Assembly (NCBI GenBank): GCA_003602285.1
Contig: QZVU01000001.1
Location: 248,001 to 312,000 of the forward strand
Origin: Arthrobacter frigidicola
Lineage (GTDB): Bacteria > Actinomycetota > Actinomycetes > Actinomycetales > Micrococcaceae
Direction: 5' to 3'
DNA length: 64,000 nt
This document shows, piece after piece, positions 25,216 to 33,730 of the stretch. Position 1 is the first letter of the stretch. The number at the start of each line of letters is the position of its first letter. The notes below the pieces were generated by a model. It worked only from the letters and a program-made list of their open reading frames with translations, searched no databases and had not been told where the DNA came from. A program made the translations under genes and the position numbers.

Positions 25216-25248
25216 ACGCGGGATGACTCTGCAAGAGTCATCCCGCGT
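25216..25248. terminator. Perfect 15-bp hairpin between MerR and SDR genes
   Basis: ACGCGGGATGACTCT (25216-25230) pairs perfectly with 25234-25248 across a 3-base loop. It sits after the SDR stop (minus strand) and upstream of the MerR gene, so it probably ends the SDR transcript. Confidence 0.6.
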
Positions 25249-25352
25249 GCCGAGCGCTGAACGCAGCCATACGGAGCGCGAAAGCTGGGAAAAGGGCCCC
25301 GCGGGAGAGAGAGAAGGCTCAGATCATTCACCGCTCTCCACGCGGTGCCTTC

Positions 25353-26105
25353 TCAGATCTGGTTCGTGCCTCCGTCGACGTAGATGTTCGAGCCGACGAC
25401 GTAGCTGCTCTGGTCCGAGGCCAGGAATGACACGACGGCGGCGGCCTCCTCCGGCTGACCCATGCGGCCCTTGGGGACCGTCGCGGCGACGTGCTCCTTC
25501 ATGGCATGAGCGGTCTCCTCATCGCCGAAAGCTGCGGTACCCCCTGGGGTCTCGATCCACGCCGGCGACACCACGTTGACCCGGATGCCACGGTCCTTGA
25601 GTTCGGTGGACCACGTCCGTGCGAAGGACCGGACAGCGGCCTTCGACGCCGAGTATGCACCGAAGGCTTCCATGCCGCGATCGGCGGCGGTCGATCCGAC
25701 CAGGATGATCGAGGCATCGTCGTTCAGGAGCGGCAACGCTTTCTGGACGGTGAACAGCATGCCTCGAACATTGACCGCGAAGGTCGAATCGAAGTGTTCC
25801 TCGGTGGTCTGCTCCAGTGACATGAACGAACCGACCGCCGCGTTCGCCACCAGCACGTCCAGACCCTTCCCGCGCGCCCGGACCGCTTCGTAGAGCCGGT
25901 CCAGATCCGCCGGCGTGGCGACGTCGCCGACAACGGCGGCGGCCCGGTCCGCCCCGATGGTCTTCACTGCGGCTTCCAGTTCGGCCTCGCGGCGGCCGGT
26001 GATGAAAACGAACGAACCCTCATCTGCCAGTTTCCTGGCGGTGGCCAGGCCGATGCCGCTGCTTCCTCCGGTGATCACCGCTGTTTTGCCGTCAAGCTGT
26101 TCCAT
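25353..26105 (-). CDS. Short-chain dehydrogenase/reductase (classical SDR)
   Basis: A 250-residue classical SDR starting at ATG 26105 (MEQLDGKTAVITGG) with AGGACG 5 bases upstream; the open frame extends 15 codons further but adds nothing family-like. The cofactor motif is TGGSSGIG at about residues 12-19, the NNAG equivalent is ANAAVG, the active site is Ser in ILVGSTAADRG with YSASK (Tyr and Lys), and the end is YVVGSNIYVDGGTNQI. It is an NAD(P)-dependent oxidoreductase of unknown substrate. It is divergent from an AraC-type regulator, which is the probable controller. Confidence 0.92.
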   Translation of the reverse strand: MEQLDGKTAVITGGSSGIGLATARKLADEGSFVFITGRREAELEAAVKTIGADRAAAVVGDVATPADLDRLYEAVRARGKGLDVLVANAAVGSFMSLEQTTEEHFDSTFAVNVRGMLFTVQKALPLLNDDASIILVGSTAADRGMEAFGAYSASKAAVRSFARTWSTELKDRGIRVNVVSPAWIETPGGTAAFGDEETAHAMKEHVAATVPKGRMGQPEEAAAVVSFLASDQSSYVVGSNIYVDGGTNQI

Positions 26106-26223
26106 GTATACGTCCTGTAATAGGGGTTGTGTCGGGTTGTGCAACATCAATCCTTCATGAGCATGGGATACGATTCAACATAAATAGTCCGCAGTTGTTT
26201 ACACATCGTCCGAGAGGGGCCTT

Positions 26224-27174
26224 ATGCTTGGGTTTGGAGATCCAGTTGCCGATGCGATCGGTCTTTTGCGGCCGCGAACGGTCCTCGAGCCGAGCCTTCG
26301 GGCCGCGGGGGAGTGGGCCCTGCGCTTTGACACTTTCCCCCATGTGAAGGTGGGCGGCGTCGTCCGTGGCAGGTGCTGGTTGACCCTTGACGGACATGAA
26401 CCGGTACTCCTCGAGGAAGGGGACACCTACCTGCTAGGCAACCCGCCCCCCTACGTGATGGCTAGTTCGCTGGAGGTACGGCCTCGCCCTGCGAAGCCGT
26501 TATGGGAGGGCCTCACGGCCGGCGTTGTGAGCATCGGCCCTGACGTCGAGCAACACACATATCTTTGCGGCGGTCATCTCGCGTTCGATGACAGGAATGT
26601 ATCCGTCCTGACGGATTTCCTGCCGCCGCTTGTGGTCGTCCGCGCGGCCGATCCTCGCGGAAGGCATCTGGCGTATCTGATCGAGATGTTGGCCAGTGAG
26701 GTCGAGGCCTCGGCCCCCGGTGGATCGCTGGCGATGAATCACCTGGCCCAGATCCTGCTCGTGCACATGTTGCGCGCTCATGCCAGTCAGGCGGACCGCC
26801 CTACCGGTTGGCTGCGTGCCTTGGACGAGGACGGTGTTGGTGCCGCCCTTCGCGCCATGCATGCGGACGTGGCGCATCCGTGGACTCTCACCGAACTGGC
26901 TCAGATCAGCCATATGTCCCGTTCCGTATTCGCTCAGGCATTCAAGAACCAGGTGGGCGTTCCGCCATTGGAGTACCTGATCAAATGGCGCATCAGTCTT
27001 GCGAGTGACGCTCTTGCCCATGACGGCTCGTCCATCTCAGAACTCGCTCAAGCAACTGGTTACTTGTCGGAAAGCGCGTTCAGCACTGCCTTCCGCCGCG
27101 TGGTTGGATCATCACCCGCTCAATTCCGGAACCAGGCTCGGCAGACACTGCACTCGACAGCGAGTGGAGGCTAA
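26224..27174 (+). CDS. AraC-family transcriptional regulator (cupin plus HTH)
   Basis: A 316-residue regulator. The N-terminal half is a cupin-like sensor (LRFDTFPHVKVGGVVRGRCWLTLDGHEPVLLEEGDTYLLG). The C-terminal AraC domain has two HTH units: WTLTELAQISHMSRSVFAQAFKNQVGVPPLEYLIKWRI, then SISELAQATGYLSESAFSTAFRRVVGSSPAQFR. Such proteins usually activate a divergent oxidoreductase gene in response to a small ligand; here the divergent gene is the SDR at 25353-26105, with a shared 118-base promoter region. GAGAGGGG precedes the ATG. Confidence 0.92.
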   Translation: MLGFGDPVADAIGLLRPRTVLEPSLRAAGEWALRFDTFPHVKVGGVVRGRCWLTLDGHEPVLLEEGDTYLLGNPPPYVMASSLEVRPRPAKPLWEGLTAGVVSIGPDVEQHTYLCGGHLAFDDRNVSVLTDFLPPLVVVRAADPRGRHLAYLIEMLASEVEASAPGGSLAMNHLAQILLVHMLRAHASQADRPTGWLRALDEDGVGAALRAMHADVAHPWTLTELAQISHMSRSVFAQAFKNQVGVPPLEYLIKWRISLASDALAHDGSSISELAQATGYLSESAFSTAFRRVVGSSPAQFRNQARQTLHSTASGG

Positions 27175-27212
27175 GGAGCGTGCGCCATCCGGCGTAAATG
27201 AACATTCTGGTC

Positions 27213-27974
27213 TTAGGGCGTGGGCCCTTCGCCCTCTGCAGGGGGATCTGCGCTGCCCAGAAGGCCGTTGGCGATGATGCTGGCCCGGACGATGACGTCC
27301 CGCTGCGCTGAGTTGTAGAGTTCCCGAACGGCCTCGTCCATGGTGGCTTGGGTCACTTCAGCGCTTTTGGTCACATGACTTGTCGGGTCGGTCAGCCAGG
27401 GATAGTCCTTGAGTGTCTTGGCCAGCATGGGCGCGTAACGATCGGCGAGTTCCTGGCGCACGCTTTCGTCCGCGTCGGGTGGCAGCGCATCGAGTTCCGC
27501 GCCCAGCTCATCCGTTTCCGCCTCCTCCATGTCCCGCAGGTCATTCATGGCATCTTGGTCGTAGAGCTGGGAGTAGATCAGCGCCATGGACCGGTCCGCC
27601 TCCGACATTCGAGCTGCAACGTCCTCGAACCCCGGGGGAACGTCCGTCACCGAAGATCCGTTCAGGATTGCCTGGATCTCGGCCCTGGCGCGCTGCAGCC
27701 GTTCGATGCTCACTCGCAGGTCGCTGTCGATGGCGCGCAGTGCCTCGGTCGACGAGTCGCCGTCGACGGTGACCTGGTCGATCTGGTCGAGCGGGACGCC
27801 GAGGTCGCGCAGCCGTCTGATTCTCAAGAGGCGAACGAGGTGTCTGACCTGGTATTGCTTGTAGCCATTGGACATCCGGTCCGGCTGCTCAAGAAGACCG
27901 ATCTGATGATAATGACGCACGGTATTGACGGTCGTCCCCGCCAGATCGGCGACCTCCCGTGTACTCCAACCCAT
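27213..27974 (-). CDS. MerR-family transcriptional regulator
   Basis: A 253-residue regulator starting at ATG 27974, 7 bases after GGAGGGAGG; the earlier ATG at 27998 overlaps this ribosome site. The N-terminal domain reads WSTREVADLAGTTVNTVRHYHQIGLLEQPDRMSNGYKQYQVRHLVRLLRIRRLRDLGVPLDQI. A helical C-terminal domain follows, without a cysteine cluster. It is convergent with the AraC gene and lies 108 bases after the reductase gene at 28083 on the same strand. It may regulate that gene and the efflux gene, but no operator is obvious. Confidence 0.87.
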   Translation of the reverse strand: MGWSTREVADLAGTTVNTVRHYHQIGLLEQPDRMSNGYKQYQVRHLVRLLRIRRLRDLGVPLDQIDQVTVDGDSSTEALRAIDSDLRVSIERLQRARAEIQAILNGSSVTDVPPGFEDVAARMSEADRSMALIYSQLYDQDAMNDLRDMEEAETDELGAELDALPPDADESVRQELADRYAPMLAKTLKDYPWLTDPTSHVTKSAEVTQATMDEAVRELYNSAQRDVIVRASIIANGLLGSADPPAEGEGPTP

Positions 27975-28082
27975 CCGTGTCCCTCCCTCCTGAATCATTT
28001 TGGCTGCTGGATGTTAACGCGCGCCCCCGCGGGTTCGTCATTCGGCCATCGATCAGTTGATCTCCATGTTCCCACCACACGC

Positions 28083-28763
28083 TCAAGGAAGGAGTTCCCC
28101 CGACCTTGGCCGGTCCGGGATGATCGATCGGACCGCATCGGTGATCGGCGTCGGGCCGCTGGTGAGCTCCAGAATCTGCCGGTGCACCCGAGGTTGAAGG
28201 AGGAGTTCGGTTAGAACCTCTGCCACATCCTCGCGTGAGATATCCTCATGCATGGCCGCGGGACCAAGGAAGACCGTCCCTTGGCCCGGGCGGTCCTGCA
28301 GGAGGGATGGCCGGAGGATCAGCCAGTCGAGGCCGCTTTGGCTGACCCTGACATCCACGAGCTTCTTGACCGCGAAGTAGTATTCCTCGTCGTCGCTGAG
28401 GTCCCGCTCACGCCAGGCCTCAGGAAAAACCGAAACGAGGGCGAATCGTCGAACTCCGGCACGGTCTGCCGCGGCGAGGCTGTTGTCGACCGCGACACTG
28501 TCGATTGCGTCCGTCTGCTCCTTCATGCCGCCATTCGAACCCGCGGCGAACACCAGCACATCCATGCCGTGCAGGAGGGGTGCCAACGCTGCCGCGTCCA
28601 TGGAAGCCAGGTCACCGATAAATGTGGAGACGCCGCCTGCCTCCAACCGGCGTTGCTGGTCTTTGGTGCGGACCAGCCCGGACACCTGGCTGCCCCTCTC
28701 GATTAGACGTGCAGCAAGAAGCCCACCCACGGCACCGCTGATACCAATAATGAAGACTTTCAC
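28083..28763 (-). CDS. NAD(P)-binding Rossmann-fold protein (atypical SDR, NmrA-like)
   Basis: A 226-residue protein starting at GTG 28763, preceded by GGGAG at 8 bases. It opens with KVFIIGISGAVGGLLAARLIERG, a GxSGxxGG nucleotide-binding loop, followed by SGLVRTKDQ and FIGDLAS, then VFAAGSNGG. YYFAVKKLVD holds a Y-x-x-x-K-type pair. Proteins of this size and pattern are NAD(P)-binding reductases or epimerase-like proteins; no substrate can be named. It follows the small efflux gene by 46 bases and they probably form an operon. Confidence 0.83.
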   Translation of the reverse strand: MKVFIIGISGAVGGLLAARLIERGSQVSGLVRTKDQQRRLEAGGVSTFIGDLASMDAAALAPLLHGMDVLVFAAGSNGGMKEQTDAIDSVAVDNSLAAADRAGVRRFALVSVFPEAWRERDLSDDEEYYFAVKKLVDVRVSQSGLDWLILRPSLLQDRPGQGTVFLGPAAMHEDISREDVAEVLTELLLQPRVHRQILELTSGPTPITDAVRSIIPDRPRSGELLP

Positions 28764-28809
28764 AGGCTCACTCCCTGACGTACATATCGAACTCCGGCGG
28801 TCGGACGCC

Positions 28810-29367
28810 TTACCAGCCCAGCAGGCTCAGTACTCCGGTCGCGGCCGCGGCGACCGCGGCGGTCCAGACGATGATGGCGATTGCCTGCCACAGCAGCACC
28901 CGCTGCTTGCTTACCCCTGAGGCGACGAAGAACGCTGCCGTGAGCTGCGTGGGAAGGGCCAGCGGCGCCAGCAGGCTTGCCCCCGGCACGCCGAACCTGG
29001 TCAGCCATCCCCGCAGGCGGGTTTGGCCCTTGGCCTGCCGGGCCGACCGCGGGGTCGATCCCGACGTCGATCCCGGGGCCTCAAGCGTCTGGACGGTGCC
29101 GTCGAGTCCGCTGCGGCCTGCCCGCCGCGCGACCACGCTCTGGCGGACACGCGAGCTCAGCAGCACCACCACGAGGACGCTCAGGAAATTGCCCACGGCA
29201 CCGGCGATCCCTGCAACGATCGGGTTGACTCCCGCGATGATGCCCAGGGCTGCCGCGCCTTCGCCTTCGACATAGGGGATCATCCCGACGAGGCCCACAC
29301 CCACCGGCTGCAGGACCTCCGGGACCTGGTTCACGAAGTCCTGAAGGCCTTCAGTTAGAGCAGACAT
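28810..29367 (-). CDS. Small multidrug-efflux-like membrane protein (Sm_multidrug_ex family)
   Basis: A 185-residue membrane protein. ATG 29367 lies 7 bases after AAGGAG; the frame is open 31 codons further upstream without a ribosome site. The family-like start is LQPVGVGLVGMIPYVEGEGAAALGIIAGVNPIVAGIAGAVGNFLSVLVVVLLSSRVR. Then comes a hydrophilic loop of about 50 residues (TSGSTPRSARQAKGQTRLRG), then two C-terminal helices (LLAPLALPTQLTAAFFVASGV and WQAIAIIVWTAAVAAAATGVLSLLG). The family name reflects annotation; transport is not established for most members. It is first in a probable operon with the NAD(P)-binding protein. Confidence 0.75.
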   Translation of the reverse strand: MSALTEGLQDFVNQVPEVLQPVGVGLVGMIPYVEGEGAAALGIIAGVNPIVAGIAGAVGNFLSVLVVVLLSSRVRQSVVARRAGRSGLDGTVQTLEAPGSTSGSTPRSARQAKGQTRLRGWLTRFGVPGASLLAPLALPTQLTAAFFVASGVSKQRVLLWQAIAIIVWTAAVAAAATGVLSLLGW

Positions 29368-29669
29368 GCTTATCTCCTTGATGTTTTCCGTCGGGAGTTC
29401 CCTCGCCGCCGGCCTGGTCGGGCCGTCATGTGAAGGCCCTGAATGTGTTGATGTCGTCATTGAAGACCCTGTGCCAACAACACAGTCAAGGGCATGTGAC
29501 CAAACCCACGTTCTAGGAGCGGCGGCCGGTGTCGGACTTTGAGATTCCCCGCGCCAGGATTCTCCCGCGCGGCGCCGACGGGCCGATCGATCAGGGGCGA
29601 AAGAGTACGGCAGAGGCCGCCAGGGAATGTCGGGGTCACGCTGCTAAGGCGGCCATGTGCGAGAACCCA
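29368..29669. other. Intergenic stretch with no recognisable gene
   Basis: About 300 bases between the efflux gene start and the alpha/beta hydrolase stop, both on the minus strand. It must hold the promoter of the efflux operon. I see no clear hairpin, repeat or coding frame with homology. Confidence 0.4.
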
Positions 29670-30530
29670 CTAGAATCCGGCGCGCCAGTCGCGGATGAGC
29701 TGCGTGACCTCGTCGAGGTGCGATTCCAGCAGGAAGTGCCCTCCGTCAAGCAGCTGCACCTGGGCGTGAGGGGCGTCCTTGAGAAACGCCCTGGCACCGT
29801 CCGGACCGAAGATCTCGTCGTTCTTGCCCCATACCGCCAGAACGGGAACCTGCGAATTACGCAGCCACTGATGAACCGCCGGGTACAGCGTGCGGTTCGT
29901 GTGATAGTCACCGAACAGGGCCAGCTGCACCCGGTCCATCCCTTCCCGGCCCAGAAGGGCGAGGTCATGCTCCCAGGCGTCCGGGTCGATCGTGGTCACA
30001 TCGGGAACCCCGTGCTTGTACTGCCATTCCACGGCTTCCCGTTCGAGCGCCGGCCGCAGGGCGAGCTCATTCGCGGGAGACGGGTCGGCGCCATACGCCC
30101 AGATGGGAGCCCAGAAGTCGGGCACGAAGCCTTCCTCATAGGCGTTGCCGTTCTGGGAGATGACACCTTCAACCGACCCCGGGTTGGCCAACGCGAGCCG
30201 CCATGCGATCGGCGCTCCGTAGTCCTGGGTGTACACGGTGAATCTTGTGACGCCAAGGCCCGCCAGCAGCCCGGCCGTCATGTCCGCCAGCGAGTCGAAG
30301 GTGTAGTCAAACTCATCCACCGACGGCGCCGAAGAGCGTCCAAAGCCGATATGGTCGGGCGCGATGACGTGATACTCGTACGCCAGGGCGGGGATGAGAT
30401 GCCGGAACATGTGGGAACTGGTCGGGTATCCATGCAGGAGAAGCAGCACGGGCGCACCCACCGGCCCGGCTTCCCGGTAGAACATGCTGAGACCGTTGAC
30501 TGTGGCGACGCGGTGATGAACCGTAACCAT
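29670..30530 (-). CDS. Alpha/beta hydrolase (epoxide hydrolase / haloalkane dehalogenase-like)
   Basis: A 286-residue alpha/beta hydrolase. The oxyanion-hole motif is HGYPTSSHMF (residues 34-43). The nucleophile elbow is TQDYGAPIAW, with Asp in place of Ser, which is the mark of epoxide hydrolases, haloalkane dehalogenases and fluoroacetate dehalogenases. The catalytic His is in LDGGHFLLESH near residue 265, and VLAVWGKNDEIFGPDGA carries the acid strand. The substrate is unknown. It is divergent from the CGNR zinc-finger gene across 90 bases, which suggests that protein controls it. Confidence 0.9.
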   Translation of the reverse strand: MVTVHHRVATVNGLSMFYREAGPVGAPVLLLLHGYPTSSHMFRHLIPALAYEYHVIAPDHIGFGRSSAPSVDEFDYTFDSLADMTAGLLAGLGVTRFTVYTQDYGAPIAWRLALANPGSVEGVISQNGNAYEEGFVPDFWAPIWAYGADPSPANELALRPALEREAVEWQYKHGVPDVTTIDPDAWEHDLALLGREGMDRVQLALFGDYHTNRTLYPAVHQWLRNSQVPVLAVWGKNDEIFGPDGARAFLKDAPHAQVQLLDGGHFLLESHLDEVTQLIRDWRAGF

Positions 30531-30620
30531 GACTAACTCCTAAAATGATCTATACTGGTTAGTGGAAATGTAGCACGTACGTCGACACCCTTCACAGGTG
30601 AGTAACGCGAAAGGGCGAGG

Positions 30621-31151
30621 ATGGTTTTACAGAGCGCGGGCCTGGACGAAAATCTTCTCTTGGCCCTGTTGAACAGCGCCCCCGCCGTAGACGGCCGGAT
30701 CACGGAGGAGCTCCATGAGCGAGCAGCCGGAGAATTTGCGGTGAGGTTCGGCGGCACCGGCTCCGATACCGAGCTGCAGCATCTGCGGCTTATGAGACAG
30801 GTCCTTCAGGGCGTCATCCGGGGAGACGAAGGGGCGACCGAGCGCCTGGCCGGGTTGCTCTCCGATATCTCTCTCGTTCCGGAGCCGTCTCCTGCTGGTA
30901 TTCAATGGCGGCTGGAAGCGGATCCACCGAAACGACTCGCAGCACGAGCGGCCCTGGCGTGGTCCCGCTTCACCGAGTCGACACCGGGTCGGCTCAAGGC
31001 GTGCGCGAACAGCGACTGCAACCTGTTCTTCATTGACCGCAGTCGACCGGGAACCGGTAAGTGGTGCTCGATGACTACGTGCGGGAACCGATTGAAAGCC
31101 CGCGCGCATGCCAGCCGCCAGCGGACCAGCCGGGCCACGGAGGCCCACTGA
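30621..31151 (+). CDS. CGNR zinc-finger protein, probable transcriptional regulator
   Basis: A 176-residue protein. The N-terminal part matches the stress-associated (ABATE-type) layout with LLALLNSAP, and the C-terminus has the CGNR zinc finger CANSDCNLFFIDRSRPGTGKWCS-MTTCGNRLKARAH (four cysteines then the CGNR signature). Such proteins are thought to bind DNA and control neighbouring stress genes. It is divergent from the epoxide-hydrolase-like gene; CTAAAATGATCTATACTGG in the shared 90-base region is a possible operator. Antisense to its 3' end is an ORF with an excellent ribosome site (31291), so a rearrangement may have joined here. Confidence 0.85.
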   Translation: MVLQSAGLDENLLLALLNSAPAVDGRITEELHERAAGEFAVRFGGTGSDTELQHLRLMRQVLQGVIRGDEGATERLAGLLSDISLVPEPSPAGIQWRLEADPPKRLAARAALAWSRFTESTPGRLKACANSDCNLFFIDRSRPGTGKWCSMTTCGNRLKARAHASRQRTSRATEAH

Positions 31152-31291
31152 CGCGGGGACCGGATGGAGGCACGCGGTTTCCTGGTCCAGCCAATATCTG
31201 GCCCAACGGGAGGTGTGGCACTCCATCTCCTTGCCGCGAGAAGCCGTAGTGGGTCCTGCGCCTCTTCACGCGCGGTACTCATGGTCGACAT
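31152..31291 (-). pseudogene. Probable 5' remnant of a gene formerly divergent from the SnoaL-like gene
   Basis: On the minus strand the ATG at 31291 is preceded by a textbook site (TGTAGGAGGCAAT). It encodes MSTMSTAREEAQDPLRLLA, then continues antisense through the CGNR gene with no homology. A strong start without a plausible protein behind it suggests the 5' end of a lost gene. It shares the 46-bp inverted repeat at 31297-31342 with the SnoaL-like gene. The call rests on the ribosome site alone. Confidence 0.35.
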
Positions 31292-31296
31292 ATTGC

Positions 31297-31342
31297 CTCC
31301 TACAGGTACCTGGAACGGTATCGTTCCCAGCACCTGTAGGAG
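31297..31342. promoter_or_regulatory. 46-bp interrupted inverted repeat between divergent starts
   Basis: CTCCTACAGGT (31297-31307) pairs perfectly with ACCTGTAGGAG (31332-31342), and the inner parts ACCTGGAACG and CGTTCCCAGC pair over six bases around GTAT. It lies 23 bases upstream of the SnoaL-like ATG. It is probably an operator with two overlapping dyads. Confidence 0.6.
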
Positions 31343-31365
31343 AAAAGACCGAGCGGAGCAAAGCC

Positions 31366-31782
31366 ATGAGCGATGAGCTGACCAATGTGCAGCGTTTGCA
31401 GCACGGCCTCGAGCTCTTCCTGTCGAAGGACATGAAGGCCTGGACCGACTTGTGCGCGGAGGACGTCGTCGCCGAGTTCCCCTTCGCACCCGAGGGCAGC
31501 CCGTCGGTCATCGAGGGCAGGGAGGCGCTTTACGAGTACCTGCGTGGCTACCCCGAGACGATTGACGTCCGCGAGCTCCCCACCACAACGATGTACACAA
31601 CCGGCGACCCCGACCTCGTGGTCATGGAGTGGAGCGTGGCAGGAACGGTCGTGAGGACCGGCAAGCCCTACGCCATGCGCTACGCGACCTTCGTGACGTT
31701 CCGCGACGGTGAGATCACGACCTACCGCGAGTACTGGAACCCGCAGGTCTTCCTCGCAGCCCTGGACGGCCAGGGCTTCTGA
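31366..31782 (+). CDS. SnoaL-like / NTF2-fold protein
   Basis: A 138-residue protein starting at ATG 31366 (MSDELTNVQRLQHGLELFLSKD), 8 bases after GGAG; the upstream open frame has no homology. Family landmarks are WTDLCAEDVVAEFPFAPEGSP, IEGREALYEYLRGYPETIDVRELP and the C-terminal FRDGEITTYREYWNPQVF, common in SnoaL-type proteins associated with polyketide or stress functions. The reaction is unknown. It is preceded by a 46-bp inverted repeat and so is probably regulated, but no regulator gene is intact next to it. Confidence 0.8.
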   Translation: MSDELTNVQRLQHGLELFLSKDMKAWTDLCAEDVVAEFPFAPEGSPSVIEGREALYEYLRGYPETIDVRELPTTTMYTTGDPDLVVMEWSVAGTVVRTGKPYAMRYATFVTFRDGEITTYREYWNPQVFLAALDGQGF

Positions 31783-31822
31783 TGGGTGGCGGTTGACTGT
31801 CAACAACTTGCTTGCTTGCGAT

Positions 31823-32528
31823 TCAGGCCACGAATCCGCCGAAGAGCAAGGAAACCATCATGGCAACGATGACGGAGTTGAAAGCGAAGGCAAAAAGCAC
31901 GTTGATGCGTATGAGTGTCCATGCTCTGCGTGAGTTGAAAGTGGCGGATACGGTCGCTGCCATCGTCGAAAGCAGCACGGCCAAGGTGAGATAGTCGGTG
32001 AAGCGGCGGTCCCCTTCCACGGTGAGGCTGATATGTGCGTGCTCATCATCGGACCCGACCGCGAGGCGTAGATACGCTAGGGCAAAGGAGTACACCATGA
32101 GCGCCCACGAGCTAGCGACACATAGAAGCCCCAGGATGACGAACAGCACGTCGCTGCGGAAGTTGTCATTCTGAGCAATAACGATAGTCAGGATCACTGC
32201 AGCCAGGGCACCGGTGAGGCTCCAGCTCGAAGCGCCGCCGTATCCGAGGGCTTTCGTCCACCACTTTTGCAGGATCTGTGTTTCGTGGCGAGCGGCGCTG
32301 CTCAGGCTGCGCGGCCCTAGGCGGGCATAGATGAGATGAGTCCACAGCAGGTACGTGCCTACGAACACGGGCCAGGCTGAGATAGAGGGTGACCAGAAAA
32401 GTCGACACATCCTTCTCTGACCGATCACCTTGCGTGCTGAGAAAGACGGCGGCGCCCGTGCCGGCTACAACCGCGACAAGGGAACTCCAGTTCGCGCGGG
32501 CCGTATCGCTGACATAGCGGGTGGACAT
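31823..32528 (-). pseudogene. DUF1345-like membrane protein, split by a frameshift
   Basis: Two minus-strand frames together make one membrane protein of about 235 residues. The first starts at 32528 ([31 protein letters not shown]) and loses sense after LVTLYLSLA near 32370. The second takes over at the same place with [18 protein letters not shown] and runs through [28 protein letters not shown] to the end [27 protein letters not shown], which resembles the DUF1345 C-terminus. One inserted base (or two lost) explains the break. It may be a real inactivating mutation or a sequencing error. Function of the family is unknown. Confidence 0.6.
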
Positions 32529-32690
32529 GATTCATGCTCGCATACCTCGCTGCCTCAGGCTGAGTATCCCGGCGATCACCACGGTCACCGCGCCTCGGCG
32601 CCGGAATAGAACGCCGATCATTGTGGTTGACACGTCAAGTAGGTAGCAGTTGGATCAGCACCTCGACAATCTAGTGATGGGTAGCAAATC

Positions 32691-33641
32691 ATGAGTGAGC
32701 AGAAAATTATTGCAGTGGCCGGAGCGACCGGTTCCCAGGGAGGTGGCGTCGTCCGCGCACTCCTGGCCGATCCGCAGAAGCGCTTCGCGGTTCGTGCCCT
32801 GACCCGGGATCCCGGTTCCGCATCGGCCGAGGCCCTGCGCCGGCTTGGGGCGGATGTTGTCCGCGCGGACTTCGAGGATGAGCAGAGCGTCGTTGCGGCA
32901 CTCACGGGCGCAGACGGGGCGTTCCTGGTAACGAACTTCTGGGCGCATGGCTCCGCCCGCCGGGAGCTTGACGAGACGGCCGTCCTCGCCCGTGCCGCCG
33001 CAGCGGCCGAGGTGGCGCATGTCGTCTGGTCAACCCTCGAGGACACCCGCAAACTGCTTCCCCTCGAGGACCCGCGCATGCCGGTGCTGCAGGATCACTA
33101 CAACGTGCCGCACTTCGATGCCAAGGGTGAGGGCAACGCGCTTTTCGCCGACGCCGGAGTGCCGACGACGTACCTGAACACAACCTTCTACTTCCAGAAC
33201 TTCGCGGCGGATATGGCGCCCCAGCGCGGAGACGATGGAGTCCTGACGCTGTCGCTTCCCTTCGAAGACGGACGGCTTCTCTCGGGGGTTGATGTCACGG
33301 ACATCGGCCGCACCGTGCTCTCGATCTTCGCCGCGGGCGGGGAGTACATCGGTAAGACCGTCAGCCTCGCAGGGGACCACCTCACCGGAGCCGAGTACGC
33401 CAGCCAGCTCGCCGAAGCCATCGGCGAACCCGTGCGTTTCCAGTCGGTGCCCTACGACACCTTCCGAGGGCTCGGCTTCCCAGGGGCAGAGGAGGCGGGC
33501 AACATGTTCCAGTACTACGGGGACTTCGACACCGAGTTCACCGGCGCCCGGGACCTGGAATGGCTTCGCCGGTTCATTCCTGGCCTGAAGGACTTCCGCA
33601 CCTGGGCGGCAGAGAACGCGCAGGCATTGAAGGTCGCATAG
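32691..33641 (+). CDS. NmrA/HSCARG-like NAD(P)-binding protein
   Basis: A 316-residue NmrA-family protein. The start EQKIIAVAGATGSQGGGVVRALLADPQKRFAVRALTRDP holds the GATGxQGG loop for NAD(P); FLVTNFWAH and STLEDTRKL are also typical of the HSCARG-like branch, and the middle has VPTTYLNTTFYFQNFA. These proteins sense the NADP(H) ratio or act as reductases. There is no clear ribosome site before ATG 32691. The gene ends at a strong hairpin and is convergent with a MarR-type gene, a frequent partner of such stress proteins. Confidence 0.88.
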   Translation: MSEQKIIAVAGATGSQGGGVVRALLADPQKRFAVRALTRDPGSASAEALRRLGADVVRADFEDEQSVVAALTGADGAFLVTNFWAHGSARRELDETAVLARAAAAAEVAHVVWSTLEDTRKLLPLEDPRMPVLQDHYNVPHFDAKGEGNALFADAGVPTTYLNTTFYFQNFAADMAPQRGDDGVLTLSLPFEDGRLLSGVDVTDIGRTVLSIFAAGGEYIGKTVSLAGDHLTGAEYASQLAEAIGEPVRFQSVPYDTFRGLGFPGAEEAGNMFQYYGDFDTEFTGARDLEWLRRFIPGLKDFRTWAAENAQALKVA

Positions 33642-33663
33642 CAAACCGCCGCAGGCAGTGATC

Positions 33664-33700
33664 AGCGGGGGCATCACCCAAGACGGGTGATGCCCCCGCT
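33664..33700. terminator. Bidirectional hairpin terminator between NmrA-like and MarR genes
   Basis: Perfect 16-bp stem (AGCGGGGGCATCACCC, 33664-33679, with 33685-33700) and a 5-base loop, between convergent genes. Confidence 0.8.
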
Positions 33701-33730
33701 ACGGTGCAGTGATCGTTTCAGGATTCCAAG

